DNA from: Natroniella sp046097105
Lineage (GTDB): Bacteria; Bacillota; Halanaerobiia; Halobacteroidales; Halobacteroidaceae
Assembly (NCBI RefSeq): GCF_046097105.1
Contig: NZ_CP175562.1
Span: 2,294,001 to 2,358,000, forward strand
DNA length: 64,000 nucleotides
Direction: 5' to 3'
In this document: one piece after another, positions 25,269-35,293 of the stretch
Position numbering within the stretch: the stretch's first letter is position 1
Layout of the letters: every line of letters starts with the position of its first letter
Translations under genes and position numbers: made by a program
The notes under the pieces: generated by a model
The model's database searches: none
Told to the model about the DNA's origin: nothing
The model's input: the letters and a program-made list of their open reading frames with translations, nothing else

Positions 25269-26699
25269 ATGAAAAAAGATTATTCACTCCATAGTAAAGA
25301 TTTGTCTGACAAAATGGAAGAGGAATGTGGTGTTTTTGGAATCTATGCTAATAAAGAAGTAGATGTATCTAATTTAAGTTATTTAGGTCTTCATGCTTTA
25401 CAACATCGTGGCCAAGAGAGTGCAGGGATTTGTGTTAATCATGATGGTAAATTTAGAAATTATAAAGATATGGGATTAGTTACTAATGTTTTTGATGAAG
25501 AGAAGTTGGCAGAGTTGACTGGGGAGATGGCAATTGGTCATGTTCGTTATTCTACGACAGGTTCTAGTTTGTTGGCCAACGCTCAACCATTATTGATCAA
25601 TTCTATCAAAGGGGATCTTGCTATTGCTCATAATGGCAACTTAGTCAATAGTGCTGAGATGAGGGCCAACTTAGAACAACAAGGCTCTATTTTTCATTCA
25701 ACTCTTGATACAGAGGTGATAGCTCATTTAGTAGCTCGTTCATTTAAGGATGATATTATAGAAGCTTTTACTCATAGCTTACAACAGATTAGAGGAGCAT
25801 ATAGTATTATTGCGATGACTGAAGATAGTTTAATAGCAGCTAGAGATCCTCATGGATTTCGACCACTATCTATAGGTAAGTTAGGAGATAGCTATGTTGT
25901 TGCCTCAGAAAGCTGTGCTTTTGATATTATCGGTGCTGAATTAATCAGAGATATTAATCCAGGAGAGATGGTAATCATTAGTAAAGATGGGATTAAGAGT
26001 ATCTATTATGGGGAACGAGAGCTAAATAATTTCTGTGTCTTTGAATTTATCTACTTTGCTAGACCGGATAGTACGATTGGAGGACAGAATGTCCACTTAG
26101 CACGACGAGAGATGGGACGACAGTTGGCTAAGGAGATGGAAGTAGATGCTGATTTAGTAATTCCTGTTCCCAGTTCTGGAATTCCAGCAGCTTTAGGTTT
26201 TGCGGAGGAGTCGGGGATTGCTTATGAACAGGCAATTTTAAGAAATAAATATGTTGGCCGAACCTTTATCCAACCGACTCAAGAGATCAGAAATTTAAAG
26301 GTCAAGATTAAATTAAATCCAATCAAAGAGATTATTAAGGGTAAGAAAGTTGTTCTAATAGATGACTCTATCGTTAGAGGGACAACGAGCAAATTAATTA
26401 TTAAAGCAGTTAGAGCAGCGGGAGCTAAAGAGATTCATATGGCTATTTCTTCTCCGCCAGTAACCCATCCTTGTTTCTATGGCTTGGATACTTCTCGCCG
26501 TAAGGAGCTGATTGCGGCTAATAATAGCGTAGAAGAGATCGGTCAGCATATTGGAGCTGATTCTTTAGGTTATTTAAGTCAGGAAGGGTTAGAAAAGTCG
26601 ATTAAGGCTAATGGATATGATTTCTGTACAGCCTGTCTTGATGGGGATTATCCATTGGAATTAGGCTCAAGTTTAAATAAAGAATTTAATATTAAATAG
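25269..26699 (+). CDS. purF: Amidophosphoribosyltransferase
   Basis: A 476-residue enzyme making phosphoribosylamine from PRPP and glutamine, the committed and regulated step. A 19-residue propeptide precedes the catalytic Cys20 (EECGVFGIY). The PRPP loop is VVLIDDSIVRGTTS. Cysteines in FCVFEFIYF, VTHPCFYG and DFCTACLDG match the four ligands of the iron-sulfur cluster in Bacillus-type PurF. ATG 25269 follows GGGAGGAAG; an in-frame TTG at 25230 is upstream of it. The substrate PRPP is also the riboswitch ligand. Confidence 0.97.
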   Translation: MKKDYSLHSKDLSDKMEEECGVFGIYANKEVDVSNLSYLGLHALQHRGQESAGICVNHDGKFRNYKDMGLVTNVFDEEKLAELTGEMAIGHVRYSTTGSSLLANAQPLLINSIKGDLAIAHNGNLVNSAEMRANLEQQGSIFHSTLDTEVIAHLVARSFKDDIIEAFTHSLQQIRGAYSIIAMTEDSLIAARDPHGFRPLSIGKLGDSYVVASESCAFDIIGAELIRDINPGEMVIISKDGIKSIYYGERELNNFCVFEFIYFARPDSTIGGQNVHLARREMGRQLAKEMEVDADLVIPVPSSGIPAALGFAEESGIAYEQAILRNKYVGRTFIQPTQEIRNLKVKIKLNPIKEIIKGKKVVLIDDSIVRGTTSKLIIKAVRAAGAKEIHMAISSPPVTHPCFYGLDTSRRKELIAANNSVEEIGQHIGADSLGYLSQEGLEKSIKANGYDFCTACLDGDYPLELGSSLNKEFNIK

Positions 26700-26721
26700 A
26701 TCAAGAATAATAAATACTGTA

Positions 26722-26813
26722 AAGTGCATTGAATAATGAATAATGATAAAAATTTTATTTTTTAGGTTTTAATCTTTAACTATTCAATATTAAATGTTAA
26801 TTATTAACTGAAT
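26722..26813. repeat. Intergenic inverted repeat, ATTGAATAATGAATA type
   Basis: CATTGAATAATGAATAATG (about 26728-26746) faces ACTATTCAATATTAAATGT (about 26779-26797), with AAATTTTATTTTTTAGG between. It fills the purF-purM spacer, and its arms match the repeat inside the purD riboswitch. Confidence 0.65.
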
Positions 26814-26828
26814 TTAGGGAGGTTTAAG

Positions 26829-27866
26829 ATGGGATTATCTTATAAAGATGCAGGTGTTGATATTGAAGCAGGAGATAAAGCTGTAGCTAAGTTAAAGGAT
26901 GATGTGCAATCAACCTTTGGCCCTGAAGTGTTAACTGGGCTAGGTGGTTTTGGAGCTTTATTTGCTCCGGATTTAACTGATTACCAACAGCCAGTCTTAG
27001 TATCAGGAACAGATGGAGTAGGAACTAAGCTTAAAGTAGCATTTATGATGGAACAGCATGATACAGTTGGGATTGATTTAGTGGCAATGTGTGTTAATGA
27101 TATCTTGGCCCAAGGTGCTAGACCACTATTTTTCTTAGATTATTTAGCAACTGGAAAGTTAAATCCTGATCATGTAGCTGAGATAGTGAAAGGAATTACT
27201 ACTGGTTGTAAACAGTCTGAAACTGCTTTAATCGGTGGAGAGACAGCTGAGATGCCGGATTTTTATCAGACTGGAGAGTATGATCTAGCAGGTTTTGTGG
27301 TAGGAATTGTTGATCAGGATAAGATTATTACTGGAGATGATATTAAGCCAGGTGATAAAATTATTGGTTTAGGATCGAATGGTATTCATAGTAATGGTTA
27401 TTCTTTGGCCCGGAAGGTCTTTTTTGAAAAAGCAGGGTATGGGGTCAATCAGCAAGTTGATGAATTAGAAACTACATTGGGTGAGGAGTTATTGAAACCT
27501 ACTCGAATTTATGTCAAGCCAGTTTTGAAGTTGTTAGAGCAGTATCGAATTAAAGGGATTGCTCATATTACTGGGGGAGGGTTGATCGAGAATTTACCAC
27601 GAATCTTACCAGCCGAAACTGGAGCATTAATCAACCAAGATAGTTGGGAAGTACAGCCAGTCTTTGCTCTGATGCAGGAGTTAGGAGAGATTGAGAAAAA
27701 AGAGATGTATCGTACCTTTAATATGGGAATAGGAATGGTCTTAGTAGTACCAGAAGAAGAAGCAGAGCAAGTAATTGATTCTGCACAAAAGTTAGGAGAA
27801 GAGGCTTATTTGATCGGAGAAGTTAAGTCAGGAGAGAAGGAAGTGCAATTTACAATTGACAATTAA
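26829..27866 (+). CDS. purM: Phosphoribosylformylglycinamidine cyclo-ligase
   Basis: A 345-residue AIR synthetase (step five), a homodimeric ATP enzyme related to PurL. YKDAGVDIEAGDKAV, LVSGTDGVGTKLKVA, CVNDILAQGARPLFFLDY and GETAEMPDFY are the standard motifs. GGGAGG is just before ATG 26829. The length is usual. It lies in the riboswitch-controlled cluster. Confidence 0.97.
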   Translation: MGLSYKDAGVDIEAGDKAVAKLKDDVQSTFGPEVLTGLGGFGALFAPDLTDYQQPVLVSGTDGVGTKLKVAFMMEQHDTVGIDLVAMCVNDILAQGARPLFFLDYLATGKLNPDHVAEIVKGITTGCKQSETALIGGETAEMPDFYQTGEYDLAGFVVGIVDQDKIITGDDIKPGDKIIGLGSNGIHSNGYSLARKVFFEKAGYGVNQQVDELETTLGEELLKPTRIYVKPVLKLLEQYRIKGIAHITGGGLIENLPRILPAETGALINQDSWEVQPVFALMQELGEIEKKEMYRTFNMGIGMVLVVPEEEAEQVIDSAQKLGEEAYLIGEVKSGEKEVQFTIDN

Positions 27867-27942
27867 CAATGTACAATTAAAGAGCTTATAAATTTATTTG
27901 ATTTTAATTATAAATTGTACATTATACATTGTTAATTAGAAT
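27847..27942. repeat. Intergenic inverted repeat, ACAATTGACAATT type
   Basis: ACAATTGACAATTAACAATG (about 27853-27872) plus TACAATTA faces TAAATTGTACATTATACATT (about 27912-27931) plus GTTAATTAG. The left arm begins inside the last codons of purM, so the element supplies the PurM C-terminus (TIDN). Confidence 0.7.
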
Positions 27943-27956
27943 GGCGAGGTGGTAAG

Positions 27957-28562
27957 ATGTTAAAGCTAGGTGTTCTAGCTTCAGGGCGTGGGAGTAATTT
28001 ACAATCGATTATTGATGCTGTTGAAGCTGGTGAGATAGAAGCTGAGGTTAAAGTTGTGATCAGTGATAATGAAAATGCTCAAGCTTTAGAGCGAGCAACT
28101 AAGCATCAGATCGAGGCTCAGTATGTTGGCCCGGAAGATTATAGTACTAGCAATGGTTTTGAGCAAGCAATTATAGACCAATTAGAAAGATATGATGTAG
28201 AACTAGTGATTTTAGCTGGTTTTATGAAATTATTGAGTCCTTATTTTATTAAATATTATCAAAATAGAATTATGAATATTCACCCTTCCTTATTACCTGC
28301 TTTTAAAGGTTTACATGCTCAACAGCAGGCTTTAGATTATGGAGTTAAGGTTGCAGGTTGTACGGTTCATTTTGTCGATCAAGGTATGGATACAGGGCCA
28401 ATCATCTTACAGGCAGTGGTACCAGTTAAAGAAGATGATACTGAAGATAGTTTAGCTACTAGAATCTTAGAAGAAGAACATAAGGTTTATCCAGAAGCGG
28501 TTAAGTTGTATGCAGAGGACAAGTTAGAAATTGAAGGTAGAAAGGTGATAATTAAAAGGTAA
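27957..28562 (+). CDS. purN: Phosphoribosylglycinamide formyltransferase
   Basis: A 201-residue GAR transformylase using 10-formyl-tetrahydrofolate (step three). The motif LASGRGSNLQSI (residues 7-18), the catalytic MNIHPSLLPAFKGLHAQQQAL region with Asn and His, and the downstream VDQGMDTGPII with the catalytic Asp are intact. GGCGAGGTGG precedes ATG 27957. The folate-independent PurT is not seen here. Confidence 0.96.
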   Translation: MLKLGVLASGRGSNLQSIIDAVEAGEIEAEVKVVISDNENAQALERATKHQIEAQYVGPEDYSTSNGFEQAIIDQLERYDVELVILAGFMKLLSPYFIKYYQNRIMNIHPSLLPAFKGLHAQQQALDYGVKVAGCTVHFVDQGMDTGPIILQAVVPVKEDDTEDSLATRILEEEHKVYPEAVKLYAEDKLEIEGRKVIIKR

Positions 28563-28616
28563 TTACAACTAAATTTTAAATTAAACTATATACTAATAAA
28601 AAGGAGAGTGATTAAT

Positions 28617-30188
28617 ATGACTAAAATCCGACAAGCATTACTCAGTGTTTCCAATAAAGAAGGTATTGTTGATTTTGCTAAAGGTTTACATAAATTAGGA
28701 GTAAATTTAATTTCAACAGGTGGAACGGCTCAGAAACTAAAGGAAGCAGATCTACCAGTAATTGGGATCAGCCAGGTGACTGATTATCCAGAGATGATGA
28801 ATGGACGGGTTAAGACTTTACACCCTGCTGTACATGGTGGAATTTTAGCAGTTAGGGAGAATGAAGAGCATATGAGTGAATTAAAAGAGCAGGGAATTAA
28901 GCCGATCGATTTAGTTGTTTGTAACCTTTATCCTTTTGCAGAAACGATTGCTCAAGATGATGTAACATTAAAAGAAGCAATTGAGAATATAGATATTGGC
29001 GGGCCAACGATGATCCGTTCTGCTGCTAAGAATAATCAAGATGTAGCAGTCGTTGTTGACACTAGTGATTATGATAGTATTTTAGCAGAACTTGAGGATA
29101 ATGATACTACTTTAACTGAGGAAAGAAGACTAGAACTAGCGTATAAAGCTTTTAAACATACAGCTGAATATGATCATTTGATTCAAGATTATTTATCCAA
29201 TATTGTAACGGGTGATGAGAAAAAATTACCAGAAATTATTCAAGATAACTATACTAAGAAGGCAGATTTAAGATATGGAGAGAACCCTCATCAACAAGCT
29301 GCCTTTTATCAGGAGCAGAATTTAAATGAACCATCAGTAACAACAGCAAAACAATTACACGGAAAAGCATTATCTTTTAATAATATTAATGATACTAATG
29401 GAGCTTTGGAGTTAGTCAAGGAGTTTACTGAACAACCTGCAGTAGCAGTAATTAAACATGCTAATCCTTGTGGTATGGCAGTAGCTGATGATTTAGCAGA
29501 GGCTTATCAGAAGGCCCATGCTGGTGATCCTATTTCTGCTTTTGGTAGTATTGTAGCTTTAAATCAAGAGGTTACAGGGGAAGTAGCTCAAGAAATAGCA
29601 GGGGAGGATAAGTTTGTTGAGGTTGTGATTGCTCCAAGCTTTAGTGAAAAAGCTTTAGATGTATTAAAGGAGAGATGGGATAATGTTCGTCTGCTAGAAA
29701 CAGGTCAATTGAGTATAAATCGTAAACAGCCAGGTTATGATTTAAAGAAAGTAACTGGAGGCTTACTAGTACAGGATCGTGATATTGTTGAACTTAATGA
29801 AGATGAACTAGAGGTTGTAACTGAGATTGAACCAACAGCAGAGCAGATTAAGGATTTAGTCTTTAGTTGGAAGGTTGTTAAACATGTCAACTCTAATGCT
29901 ATTGTAATGGCTAAGGATGAAATGATAGTTGGTGTGGGAGCAGGGCAGATGAGTCGAATTGATGCGATGGTTATAGCTGCTCAAAAATCAGATGGACGCC
30001 AAGAAGGAGGAGTTGTTGCCTCTGATGCTTTCTTCCCGTTCCCTGATGCTATTGAACAAGCAGCGAAAAAAGGAATTAAAGCAATAATCCAGCCAGGTGG
30101 TTCAATAAGAGATGAAGAGGTAATTGCTGCTGCTAATGAACATGGGATTGCAATGGTGTTTACAGGCCGTAGACATTTTAAACATTAA
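28617..30188 (+). CDS. purH: Bifunctional AICAR formyltransferase/IMP cyclohydrolase
   Basis: A 523-residue enzyme carrying out the last two steps to IMP. The N-terminal cyclohydrolase (MGS-like) domain shows LISTGGTAQKL and KTLHPAVHGGILA; the C-terminal transformylase shows KHANPCGMAVAD and SDAFFPFPDAIE. ATG 28617 is used because AAGGAGAG lies 8 bases before it; GTG 28608 is too close to that site. A terminator follows, ending the riboswitch-controlled unit. Confidence 0.97.
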   Translation: MTKIRQALLSVSNKEGIVDFAKGLHKLGVNLISTGGTAQKLKEADLPVIGISQVTDYPEMMNGRVKTLHPAVHGGILAVRENEEHMSELKEQGIKPIDLVVCNLYPFAETIAQDDVTLKEAIENIDIGGPTMIRSAAKNNQDVAVVVDTSDYDSILAELEDNDTTLTEERRLELAYKAFKHTAEYDHLIQDYLSNIVTGDEKKLPEIIQDNYTKKADLRYGENPHQQAAFYQEQNLNEPSVTTAKQLHGKALSFNNINDTNGALELVKEFTEQPAVAVIKHANPCGMAVADDLAEAYQKAHAGDPISAFGSIVALNQEVTGEVAQEIAGEDKFVEVVIAPSFSEKALDVLKERWDNVRLLETGQLSINRKQPGYDLKKVTGGLLVQDRDIVELNEDELEVVTEIEPTAEQIKDLVFSWKVVKHVNSNAIVMAKDEMIVGVGAGQMSRIDAMVIAAQKSDGRQEGGVVASDAFFPFPDAIEQAAKKGIKAIIQPGGSIRDEEVIAAANEHGIAMVFTGRRHFKH

Positions 30189-30213
30189 AAAGAATAAGGT
30201 TTTCATTTTAAAG

Positions 30214-30237
30214 CCCTCAGAAATGAGGGTTTTTTTA
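30214..30237 (+). terminator. Terminator after purH
   Basis: CCCTCA (30214-30219), GAAA loop and TGAGGG (30224-30229), then seven T: a compact and typical terminator. Confidence 0.9.
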
Positions 30238-30372
30238 TAATTAAGAAGTTATAACTACATGCATAGCAACTTCTCTAGTTGTTAAGGTGAAATTAGTTCA
30301 ATTTATTATTGCAAGTTAGGTTAAGAAAAATAAACTAAGAATAGAAGGATGTTTTGGTTTCTAAGGTTAATT

Positions 30373-31257
30373 TTATTTTCCAAGTAATAATCCCATAAAC
30401 TTCTTACTGGCCAAAGAAAAAGGAATCTTTTTATTGGTTATAATTGCTAAGTTTCTCTGGGGTAGTTCTTCTGCTAAGTTGACTTTAAATAACCCTGCTT
30501 CAGTACCCTGAAGGCAGTAATTAGGCACAAAAGAGATTCCCAGTCCTATCCTAGCCATCTCAATTAATAGATCTACACTACCTAATTCCACTTCAGGTTG
30601 TAGGTTAATGCCTAATTGACTGATAAATTCTTCAAAGAATTTTCTAGTAGTTGTCTTTTTTTCTAGCATTAATAGAGGATAGTCACTTAAATTATCTAGA
30701 GAGACTTTTTTCTCTTTAAGTTGTTTGTATTTATCTCCACTGATCAGGATATCATTAAAGGTGTAGACTTGTTCAACTTCCATAAAGTCAGTAACTTCTT
30801 TATTGGGTAGATTGCTGATGATCAAATCAACTTTACCTTGCTTTAATAACTGGACACATTTGCTAGAAGTGCGATTAGTAATCTGAATATGGATTTGGGG
30901 ATAAAGTTGGTGGAATTTCTTTAAATAAGGTAATAAAAAGTATTTACAGATTGTATCGTTGGCCCCAAGATGTATCTCTCCTCTTTTAAAGGAGTTGATC
31001 TCTTGAATACTTCTTTCACCATTTTTAATCAGATTAAAGGCAGGTTCAATATGTTTAAATAACACTTCTCCTTCTTTAGTTAGGGCAACTTGTTTAGTAC
31101 TTCTGATAAATAGAGTAGTATTCAATTCTTCTTCTAATGATTTGATTGATTGGCTGACAGCTGATTGAGAGATAAAGAGTTTATTAGCAGCTTGAGAAAA
31201 GCTTAAATACTCTGCAACATAATAAAAGACCTTATATAGTTCATGGTTGATATTCAT
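30373..31257 (-). CDS. LysR-family transcriptional regulator
   Basis: A 294-residue regulator with an N-terminal winged HTH (FSQAANKLFISQSAVSQSIK, residues about 20-39) and a two-lobed effector-binding domain. It is transcribed away from purL, with about 230 bases between the two starts. LysR proteins usually control themselves and a divergent neighbour, so purL is a candidate target. The effector cannot be read from the sequence, and the insertion could equally be incidental. AGGAGGGG precedes its ATG on the minus strand. Confidence 0.88.
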   Translation of the reverse strand: MNINHELYKVFYYVAEYLSFSQAANKLFISQSAVSQSIKSLEEELNTTLFIRSTKQVALTKEGEVLFKHIEPAFNLIKNGERSIQEINSFKRGEIHLGANDTICKYFLLPYLKKFHQLYPQIHIQITNRTSSKCVQLLKQGKVDLIISNLPNKEVTDFMEVEQVYTFNDILISGDKYKQLKEKKVSLDNLSDYPLLMLEKKTTTRKFFEEFISQLGINLQPEVELGSVDLLIEMARIGLGISFVPNYCLQGTEAGLFKVNLAEELPQRNLAIITNKKIPFSLASKKFMGLLLGK

Positions 31258-31339
31258 TAATAACCCCTCCTAATTAATAGCATAAGTAATATTAATTTTA
31301 CTACTCAATTATATCACGATATAATTAAAATATAAAATA

Positions 31340-31464
31340 GCTAATTGACAATTGACAGTTGATATGGTTTTTTATGGTCTTCACGGAGAGTTTTGATAAA
31401 GGCTTGCAGGGAGAGTTGATAATTAAAGATTAAATTATAAATTGTTCATTGTAAACTGTCAACC
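31340..31464. repeat. Intergenic inverted repeat, GACAATTGACAGTTGA type
   Basis: ATTGACAATTGACAGTTGAT (about 31344-31363) faces AAATTGTTCATTGTAAACTGTCAAC (right arm about 31437-31462). It lies directly upstream of the purL ribosome binding site and uses the same arm units as the 2.7 and 27.8 kb elements. Confidence 0.65.
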
Positions 31465-31485
31465 TAAAAAATAAGGGGGCCAAAA

Positions 31486-34400
31486 ATGTCACAGATCAGA
31501 AGAGTTTATGTAGAGAAGAAAGAAGGATATAATGTAGAGGCTAAGCAGTTATTAGAAGATTTTAAAGAAACTTTGCAATTAGAAGGTTTAGAGAATTTGA
31601 GAATAGTTAATCGTTATGATATAGCTGGTATGTCTGAAAAAGGATATCGTCAGGCTTGCGATACAATCTTATCAGAACCTCCAGTTGATAAGTTGTCTGA
31701 GGAAGAGTTAGAGCTAGCAGAAGATGAGATAGCCTTTGGAATAGAGTATTTACCGGGCCAATATGATCAACGTGCAGATTCAGCTGAGCAGTGTATGCAG
31801 ATTTTAAACTCAGAAGAAAGACCGACTGTTAGAGTAGCAAAAATAATTGTGTTGCAAGGGGATTTAACGGCAGATGAGTTAGAAAAGATCAAAGATTATT
31901 ATATCAACCCTGTTGACTCAAGGGAGGCAGAGTTAGTTAAGCCAGATAGTTTAGAAATGGAATATGAAGTGCCTGAAGAAGTAAATATTATAGATGGTTT
32001 TATCGAATTAGATGAAGTAGGATTAGAGGATTTAATAGAGGAACTAGGACTAGCGATGAGTAAAGCAGACTTGCTCCATACTCAAAGTTACTTTAGGGAA
32101 GAAGAGAGAAGAGATCCTACAATTACAGAAATAAGGCTCTTAGATACTTATTGGTCCGATCATTGTCGCCATACAACATTCTTTACAAAGATAGAAGATG
32201 TCAAGATCGAAGAAGGTAAATATACTAGACCAATTAAAGCTGCTTATCAGAACTATTTAACAGCTAGAGAAAAGGTATATACATCTGATGAGAAAGATAT
32301 TTGCTTAATGGATATAGCTTTAATGGGAATGAAAGAGTTAAGAAAAGAGGGTAAATTAGAGGATTTAGAGGTATCTGATGAGGTGAATGCCTCTAGTATC
32401 ATTGTATCTGTAGATATAGATGGTGAGGAAGAAGAATGGTTAGTAATGTTTAAGAATGAGACTCATAACCACCCGACAGAGATTGAACCGTTTGGCGGAG
32501 CAGCAACCTGTTTAGGTGGAGCTATCAGAGATCCATTATCAGGGCGTTCTTATGTCTATCAAGCAATGAGAATTACGGGGTGTGGAGATCCTAGAACACC
32601 AATTGAGGAGACAATTGCTGGTAAATTACCGCAAAAGAAGATTGCCCAAGAAGCTTCTGATGGATATAGCTCTTATGGAAATCAGATTGGGATAGCAACT
32701 GGAAAAGTAGAGGAAACCTATAATGAAAGATTTTTAGCTAAGCATATGGAGATTGGAGCAGTGATTGCTGCAGCACCTAGAGAAAATGTAGTTAGAGGAG
32801 ATGCTGAACCAGGAGATGTGATTATATTAGTAGGTGGCAAGACAGGGCGTGATGGTTGTGGTGGTGCTACTGGATCGTCAAAAGCACATACTGAAGAATC
32901 TATCGAGGAATGTGGAGCAGAAGTACAAAAAGGTAACCCACCGACAGAAAGAAAGATCCAACGCTTGTTTAGAAATCCTAAAGCAAGTACGTTGATTAAG
33001 AAGTCTAATGATTTTGGTGCAGGGGGAGTATCGGTAGCAATCGGTGAACTTGCTGATGCATTAGAGATCGATTTAGATGTTGTACCGAAAAAGTATGAAG
33101 GATTAGATGGCACAGAGTTAGCAATCTCTGAGTCTCAAGAACGGATGGCAGTAGTAGTTGATAGTGAAGATGTAGAGAAATTTATTGAATTATCAGGGGC
33201 AGAGAATTTGGAAGCAACGGTAGTAGCAAAGGTAAAAGATCATGGTAGATTGATTATGAACTGGAATGGAACTGATATAGTAAACTTAAGTCGAGAATTT
33301 TTGGATACTAATGGAGCAAGTCAAAGTACAAAAGTAATAGTTAAAGAACCACAACAAGAAGAGAACTACTTCAAGAGAGCACCTCAAAAGAGGCTATCAC
33401 AGGATGTAGGGTTGAAAGAAAAGTGGTTAGAAAATCTATCAGATATAAATGTTTGTAGCCAGAAAGGCTTAGTAGAAAAGTTTGATAGTTCTATAGGAGC
33501 AGGAAGTGTTTTAATGCCTTATGGTGGAAAATATCAACTTACACCAACACAGAGTATGGTAGCTAAGATACCTGTTCTAGAGGGAGATACAACAACTGGT
33601 ACAATTATGAGCCATGGTTATAATTCAAAACTATCAACCTGGAGTCCTTTTCATGGAGCATTGTATGCAGTAGTTGAATCGGTAGCTAAGGTAGTAGCTA
33701 CTGGTGGAAGTTATGAAAAGATAAGATTTACCTTCCAAGAGTATTTTGAAAGATTAAATCAAGATTATGAAAGATGGGGTAAACCTTTTAGTGCATTACT
33801 GGGTGCTTTTTATGCTCAAAAAGGATTTGGGCTGCCTGCAATAGGTGGTAAGGATAGTATGTCAGGAACATTTAATGATATTGATGTTCCACCCACATTG
33901 GTATCTTTTGCTGTAGACACTGTTGACGTAAACAATGTAATCTCACCAGAGTTTAAAGAGTCTGATAGTCAGATTGTATACGTTTTCCCAGAAAAAGATG
34001 AAGCTGAAGCACCTGATTTTGAACAGTTGAAGCTGATTTATCAGAGAGTAAACAACTTGATTAAAGAAGGCATTATCTTATCAGCTCAAGCAGTAACATT
34101 AGGTGGAATAGCAGAAGCAGTAACTAAGATGTCCTTTGGAAATAAAATTGGGGTAAACTTTGAGGAGCAACTAGAAGATGAATTATTGTTTGGCCCAAAT
34201 TATGGTTCGCTTATTTTAGAAGTTGAAGCAGAAGCAGAGGTAGAAGAGTTGTTTAAAGGAGTAAACTATAAGGTGTTGGGTACAACGACTGAAGGAGAAG
34301 TTATTAAGCTAGATGATATGGAGCTAGCTATTGATGAGGCAATAGAGGTCTGGGAGAAGCCTCTAGAGAAGATTTATCGTACCAAAGCAGATCAAGAGGA

Positions 34401-35265
34401 AGAAATATTTGACTTTAAGCCTTATGAAGCTGATGATATCTATGTCTGCAAAGAAAAGGTAGCTAAGCCTAAGGTATTGATTCCTATCTTCCCAGGAACG
34501 AACTGTGAATATGATACAGCAAAACAATTTGAAGCAGTAGGAGCAGAGGTAGAAACATTACTCTTTAAGAACTTATTGCCACATCAGATTGAAGAATCAA
34601 TTGATGCTATGGTAGAAGCGATTAATACCTCTCAAATAATTTCATTAGTAGGAGGCTTCAGTGCTGGAGATGAGCCTGAAGGTGCAGGTAAGTTTATAGC
34701 AACGGTATTTAGAAATCCTAAGATCAAAGAAGCTGTAATGAACCTATTAAACAAGCGAGATGGATTGATGATAGGAATTTGTAATGGTTTTCAGGCCTTA
34801 ATCAAATTAGGTTTAGTACCTTATGGAGAAATCAGAGATTTGACAGAGGAGGCACCAACATTAACCTACAATAAGATAGGACGCCATGCATCTTGTATGG
34901 TAAATACAAGAATTGTATCTAATAAATCGCCATGGTTTACTAATGTAAACGTAGGAGATATTCATACAATTCCTGCTTCACACGGAGAAGGCCGTTTCGT
35001 AGCAAGTGAAGAAATGGTAAACAGGTTATTTAAAAATGGTCAAGTAGCAACCCAATATGTAGATTTAGATGGCAATCCAACATCTGATATAGCTTTTAAC
35101 CCTAATGGTTCAGTAGTTGCTATTGAAGGGATTACCAGTCCTGATGGGCGTATCTTAGGTAAGATGGCACATTCAGAGCGGATTGGAAGCAATGTTGCTA
35201 AGAATATAATCGGTGAACAAGAACAGCAACTATTTAAGGCAGGAGTAGATTATTTTAGAAAATAA
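31486..35265 (+). CDS. purL: Phosphoribosylformylglycinamidine synthase, single-chain
   Basis: A 1259-residue one-piece FGAM synthase (step four), the long form with synthetase and glutaminase domains fused, so separate purQ and purS are not needed. NETHNHPTEIEPFGGAAT marks the first catalytic half, GGKDSMSGTF the second. The C-terminal class I glutaminase has the nucleophile Cys in MIGICNGFQALIKLG and the His-containing SHGEGRFV. GGGGGCC lies before ATG 31486. It is separated from the other pur genes by a terminator and the LysR gene, so its control differs. Confidence 0.95.
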   Translation: MSQIRRVYVEKKEGYNVEAKQLLEDFKETLQLEGLENLRIVNRYDIAGMSEKGYRQACDTILSEPPVDKLSEEELELAEDEIAFGIEYLPGQYDQRADSAEQCMQILNSEERPTVRVAKIIVLQGDLTADELEKIKDYYINPVDSREAELVKPDSLEMEYEVPEEVNIIDGFIELDEVGLEDLIEELGLAMSKADLLHTQSYFREEERRDPTITEIRLLDTYWSDHCRHTTFFTKIEDVKIEEGKYTRPIKAAYQNYLTAREKVYTSDEKDICLMDIALMGMKELRKEGKLEDLEVSDEVNASSIIVSVDIDGEEEEWLVMFKNETHNHPTEIEPFGGAATCLGGAIRDPLSGRSYVYQAMRITGCGDPRTPIEETIAGKLPQKKIAQEASDGYSSYGNQIGIATGKVEETYNERFLAKHMEIGAVIAAAPRENVVRGDAEPGDVIILVGGKTGRDGCGGATGSSKAHTEESIEECGAEVQKGNPPTERKIQRLFRNPKASTLIKKSNDFGAGGVSVAIGELADALEIDLDVVPKKYEGLDGTELAISESQERMAVVVDSEDVEKFIELSGAENLEATVVAKVKDHGRLIMNWNGTDIVNLSREFLDTNGASQSTKVIVKEPQQEENYFKRAPQKRLSQDVGLKEKWLENLSDINVCSQKGLVEKFDSSIGAGSVLMPYGGKYQLTPTQSMVAKIPVLEGDTTTGTIMSHGYNSKLSTWSPFHGALYAVVESVAKVVATGGSYEKIRFTFQEYFERLNQDYERWGKPFSALLGAFYAQKGFGLPAIGGKDSMSGTFNDIDVPPTLVSFAVDTVDVNNVISPEFKESDSQIVYVFPEKDEAEAPDFEQLKLIYQRVNNLIKEGIILSAQAVTLGGIAEAVTKMSFGNKIGVNFEEQLEDELLFGPNYGSLILEVEAEAEVEELFKGVNYKVLGTTTEGEVIKLDDMELAIDEAIEVWEKPLEKIYRTKADQEEEIFDFKPYEADDIYVCKEKVAKPKVLIPIFPGTNCEYDTAKQFEAVGAEVETLLFKNLLPHQIEESIDAMVEAINTSQIISLVGGFSAGDEPEGAGKFIATVFRNPKIKEAVMNLLNKRDGLMIGICNGFQALIKLGLVPYGEIRDLTEEAPTLTYNKIGRHASCMVNTRIVSNKSPWFTNVNVGDIHTIPASHGEGRFVASEEMVNRLFKNGQVATQYVDLDGNPTSDIAFNPNGSVVAIEGITSPDGRILGKMAHSERIGSNVAKNIIGEQEQQLFKAGVDYFRK

Positions 35266-35293
35266 CTTTAATATAAAAAGAGGTTGAAAAATT

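Noticed and set aside
32718..33113. 131-codon minus-strand ORF inside purL
   Set aside because: Shadow of the purL coding frame, with no start signal; purL is intact on the plus strand.
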